Position numbers and translations under genes: made by a program. DNA of 64,000 bases from CALAGJ01 sp964293305 (GTDB taxonomy: Bacteria; Bacteroidota; Bacteroidia; Chitinophagales; Chitinophagaceae): the NCBI GenBank assembly GCA_964293305.1, contig CAXYYO010000011.1, forward strand, positions 1 to 64,000, given 5' to 3'. How positions within the stretch are numbered: the first letter of the stretch is position 1; each line of letters starts with the position of its first letter. The notes below the pieces were generated by a model, which worked only from the letters and a program-made list of their open reading frames with translations, did no database searches and was not told the DNA's origin. Positions 63,523-64,000 of this stretch are shown here, piece after piece.

Positions 63523-64000
63523 ATGAATAGAATAGTAATTTTTTTTTTGCTATGCGCAATGAATACATATTCTCAAACAATTGATCCATCCTATGTATCC
63601 TTTGATTTTCAGCCAGGTGAAAAAACTTTATTTGAGGATAAGTTTCTATATACAGCTAACGAAAAAATTACCGACCATTGGGATTTTATGGATGGTGGTG
63701 GTGCAGCATCACTAAAAATAGTAGATAGTGAGTTTGTAATGAGTTTTGATGCTTACTATACTAGGCTTAAGCCAAAAATATTTGGCAACAAAACTTTGCC
63801 AGATGATTTTACAATTGAATATGATGCCTGGTTGGATGAAGCATATGATAGTAACCCCAGTGTATATATTACTTTTGAATTGGCTGATGGTACTAGGCTA
63901 CCCATTGTTACACCAAGTCGGGATGGACTTAGAGTAATATTACCCAATAACGAAGTCATAAGTAAAGAAAATCCTGCTGAATATTATTCCTCAAAATTTT
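63523..64000 (+). CDS. Secreted protein, N-terminal part, cut by window edge
   Basis: The ATG opens a frame that runs 159 codons to the window end without a stop. It begins MNRIVIFFLLCAMNTYSQ, a clear signal peptide. A segment with 'EKTLFEDKFLYTANEKITDHWDFMDGGGAAS' and 'DDFTIEYDAWLDEAYDSNPSVYITFELADG' follows. This resembles the lectin-like N-terminal region that precedes an OmpA domain in many Bacteroidota outer-membrane proteins. The C-terminal part is outside the window, so the OmpA link is a guess. Confidence 0.65.
   Translation, partial: MNRIVIFFLLCAMNTYSQTIDPSYVSFDFQPGEKTLFEDKFLYTANEKITDHWDFMDGGGAASLKIVDSEFVMSFDAYYTRLKPKIFGNKTLPDDFTIEYDAWLDEAYDSNPSVYITFELADGTRLPIVTPSRDGLRVILPNNEVISKENPAEYYSSKF

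Overview
The window comes from an AT-rich chromosome of a gliding, glycan-degrading member of the Bacteroidota. The Chitinophagaceae or a related family is my best guess, inferred from gene content only. The signs are a GldA-type ABC ATPase, proteins ending in type IX secretion (T9SS) sorting domains, many lipoproteins, a membrane propeller regulator of the Bacteroidota type, a TonB-dependent receptor with a carboxypeptidase-like N-terminal domain, and few Shine-Dalgarno sites. No rRNA, tRNA, CRISPR array, prophage or insertion sequence was recognised.

Layout. 1-1373: the 5' end of ssb, a degenerate intergenic repeat pair, and gldA. 1427-9552: a surface-glycan cluster, mostly one leftward operon (MBOAT acyltransferase, SGNH-like protein, two tandem sulfotransferases, a GT4, and a GINT1-like propeller protein) with a separate rightward GT2. 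It probably makes or decorates an acylated, sulfated glycan. 9549-20795: mixed genes, including two small proteins, an SPFH/flotillin-like protein with a repeated N-terminal module, a LolA-like secreted protein, a large BNR-repeat protein, a LolC/E-type permease, mgtE and recX. 20871-28555: housekeeping genes (crotonase, ruvC, HIT, greA, rsmE, ogt, csaA, an OsmC protein, GNAT, a YqaE/Pmp3 protein, rsgA), with a decayed LuxR-type HTH fragment beside recX.

28572-52158 is the most distinctive part: a beta-glucan (laminarin-like) utilisation locus without SusC or SusD. A leftward membrane regulator (propeller, Y_Y_Y, LuxR HTH) diverges from two rightward gene blocks. Block A holds a clan GH-A glycosidase joined to what looks like an outer-membrane beta-barrel, a carbohydrate-binding lipoprotein and a GH16 lipoprotein. 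A terminator follows. Block B holds a GH149/GH161-like beta-1,3-glucan phosphorylase, a GH17 lipoprotein, a GH30 lipoprotein, an MFS/GPH transporter, a second MFS/GPH transporter fused to a GH17 domain, two cytoplasmic GH17 proteins, and a T9SS-exported protein with the same binding modules as the lipoprotein. The likely flow is surface binding and cutting by GH16, debranching by GH30, uptake through the MFS proteins, then trimming and phosphorolysis in the cytoplasm. The inner-membrane carrier, and apparently an outer-membrane barrel, are each covalently joined to a glycosidase. I regard this as the candidate new system here.

52353-64000: GNAT, an AraC regulator with a cysteine cluster next to a DinB-like gene, a small four-helix membrane protein, a T9SS-exported PQQ-type sugar dehydrogenase, a TonB receptor with a beta-helix-like lipoprotein, acs, and the start of a secreted protein cut by the window edge.
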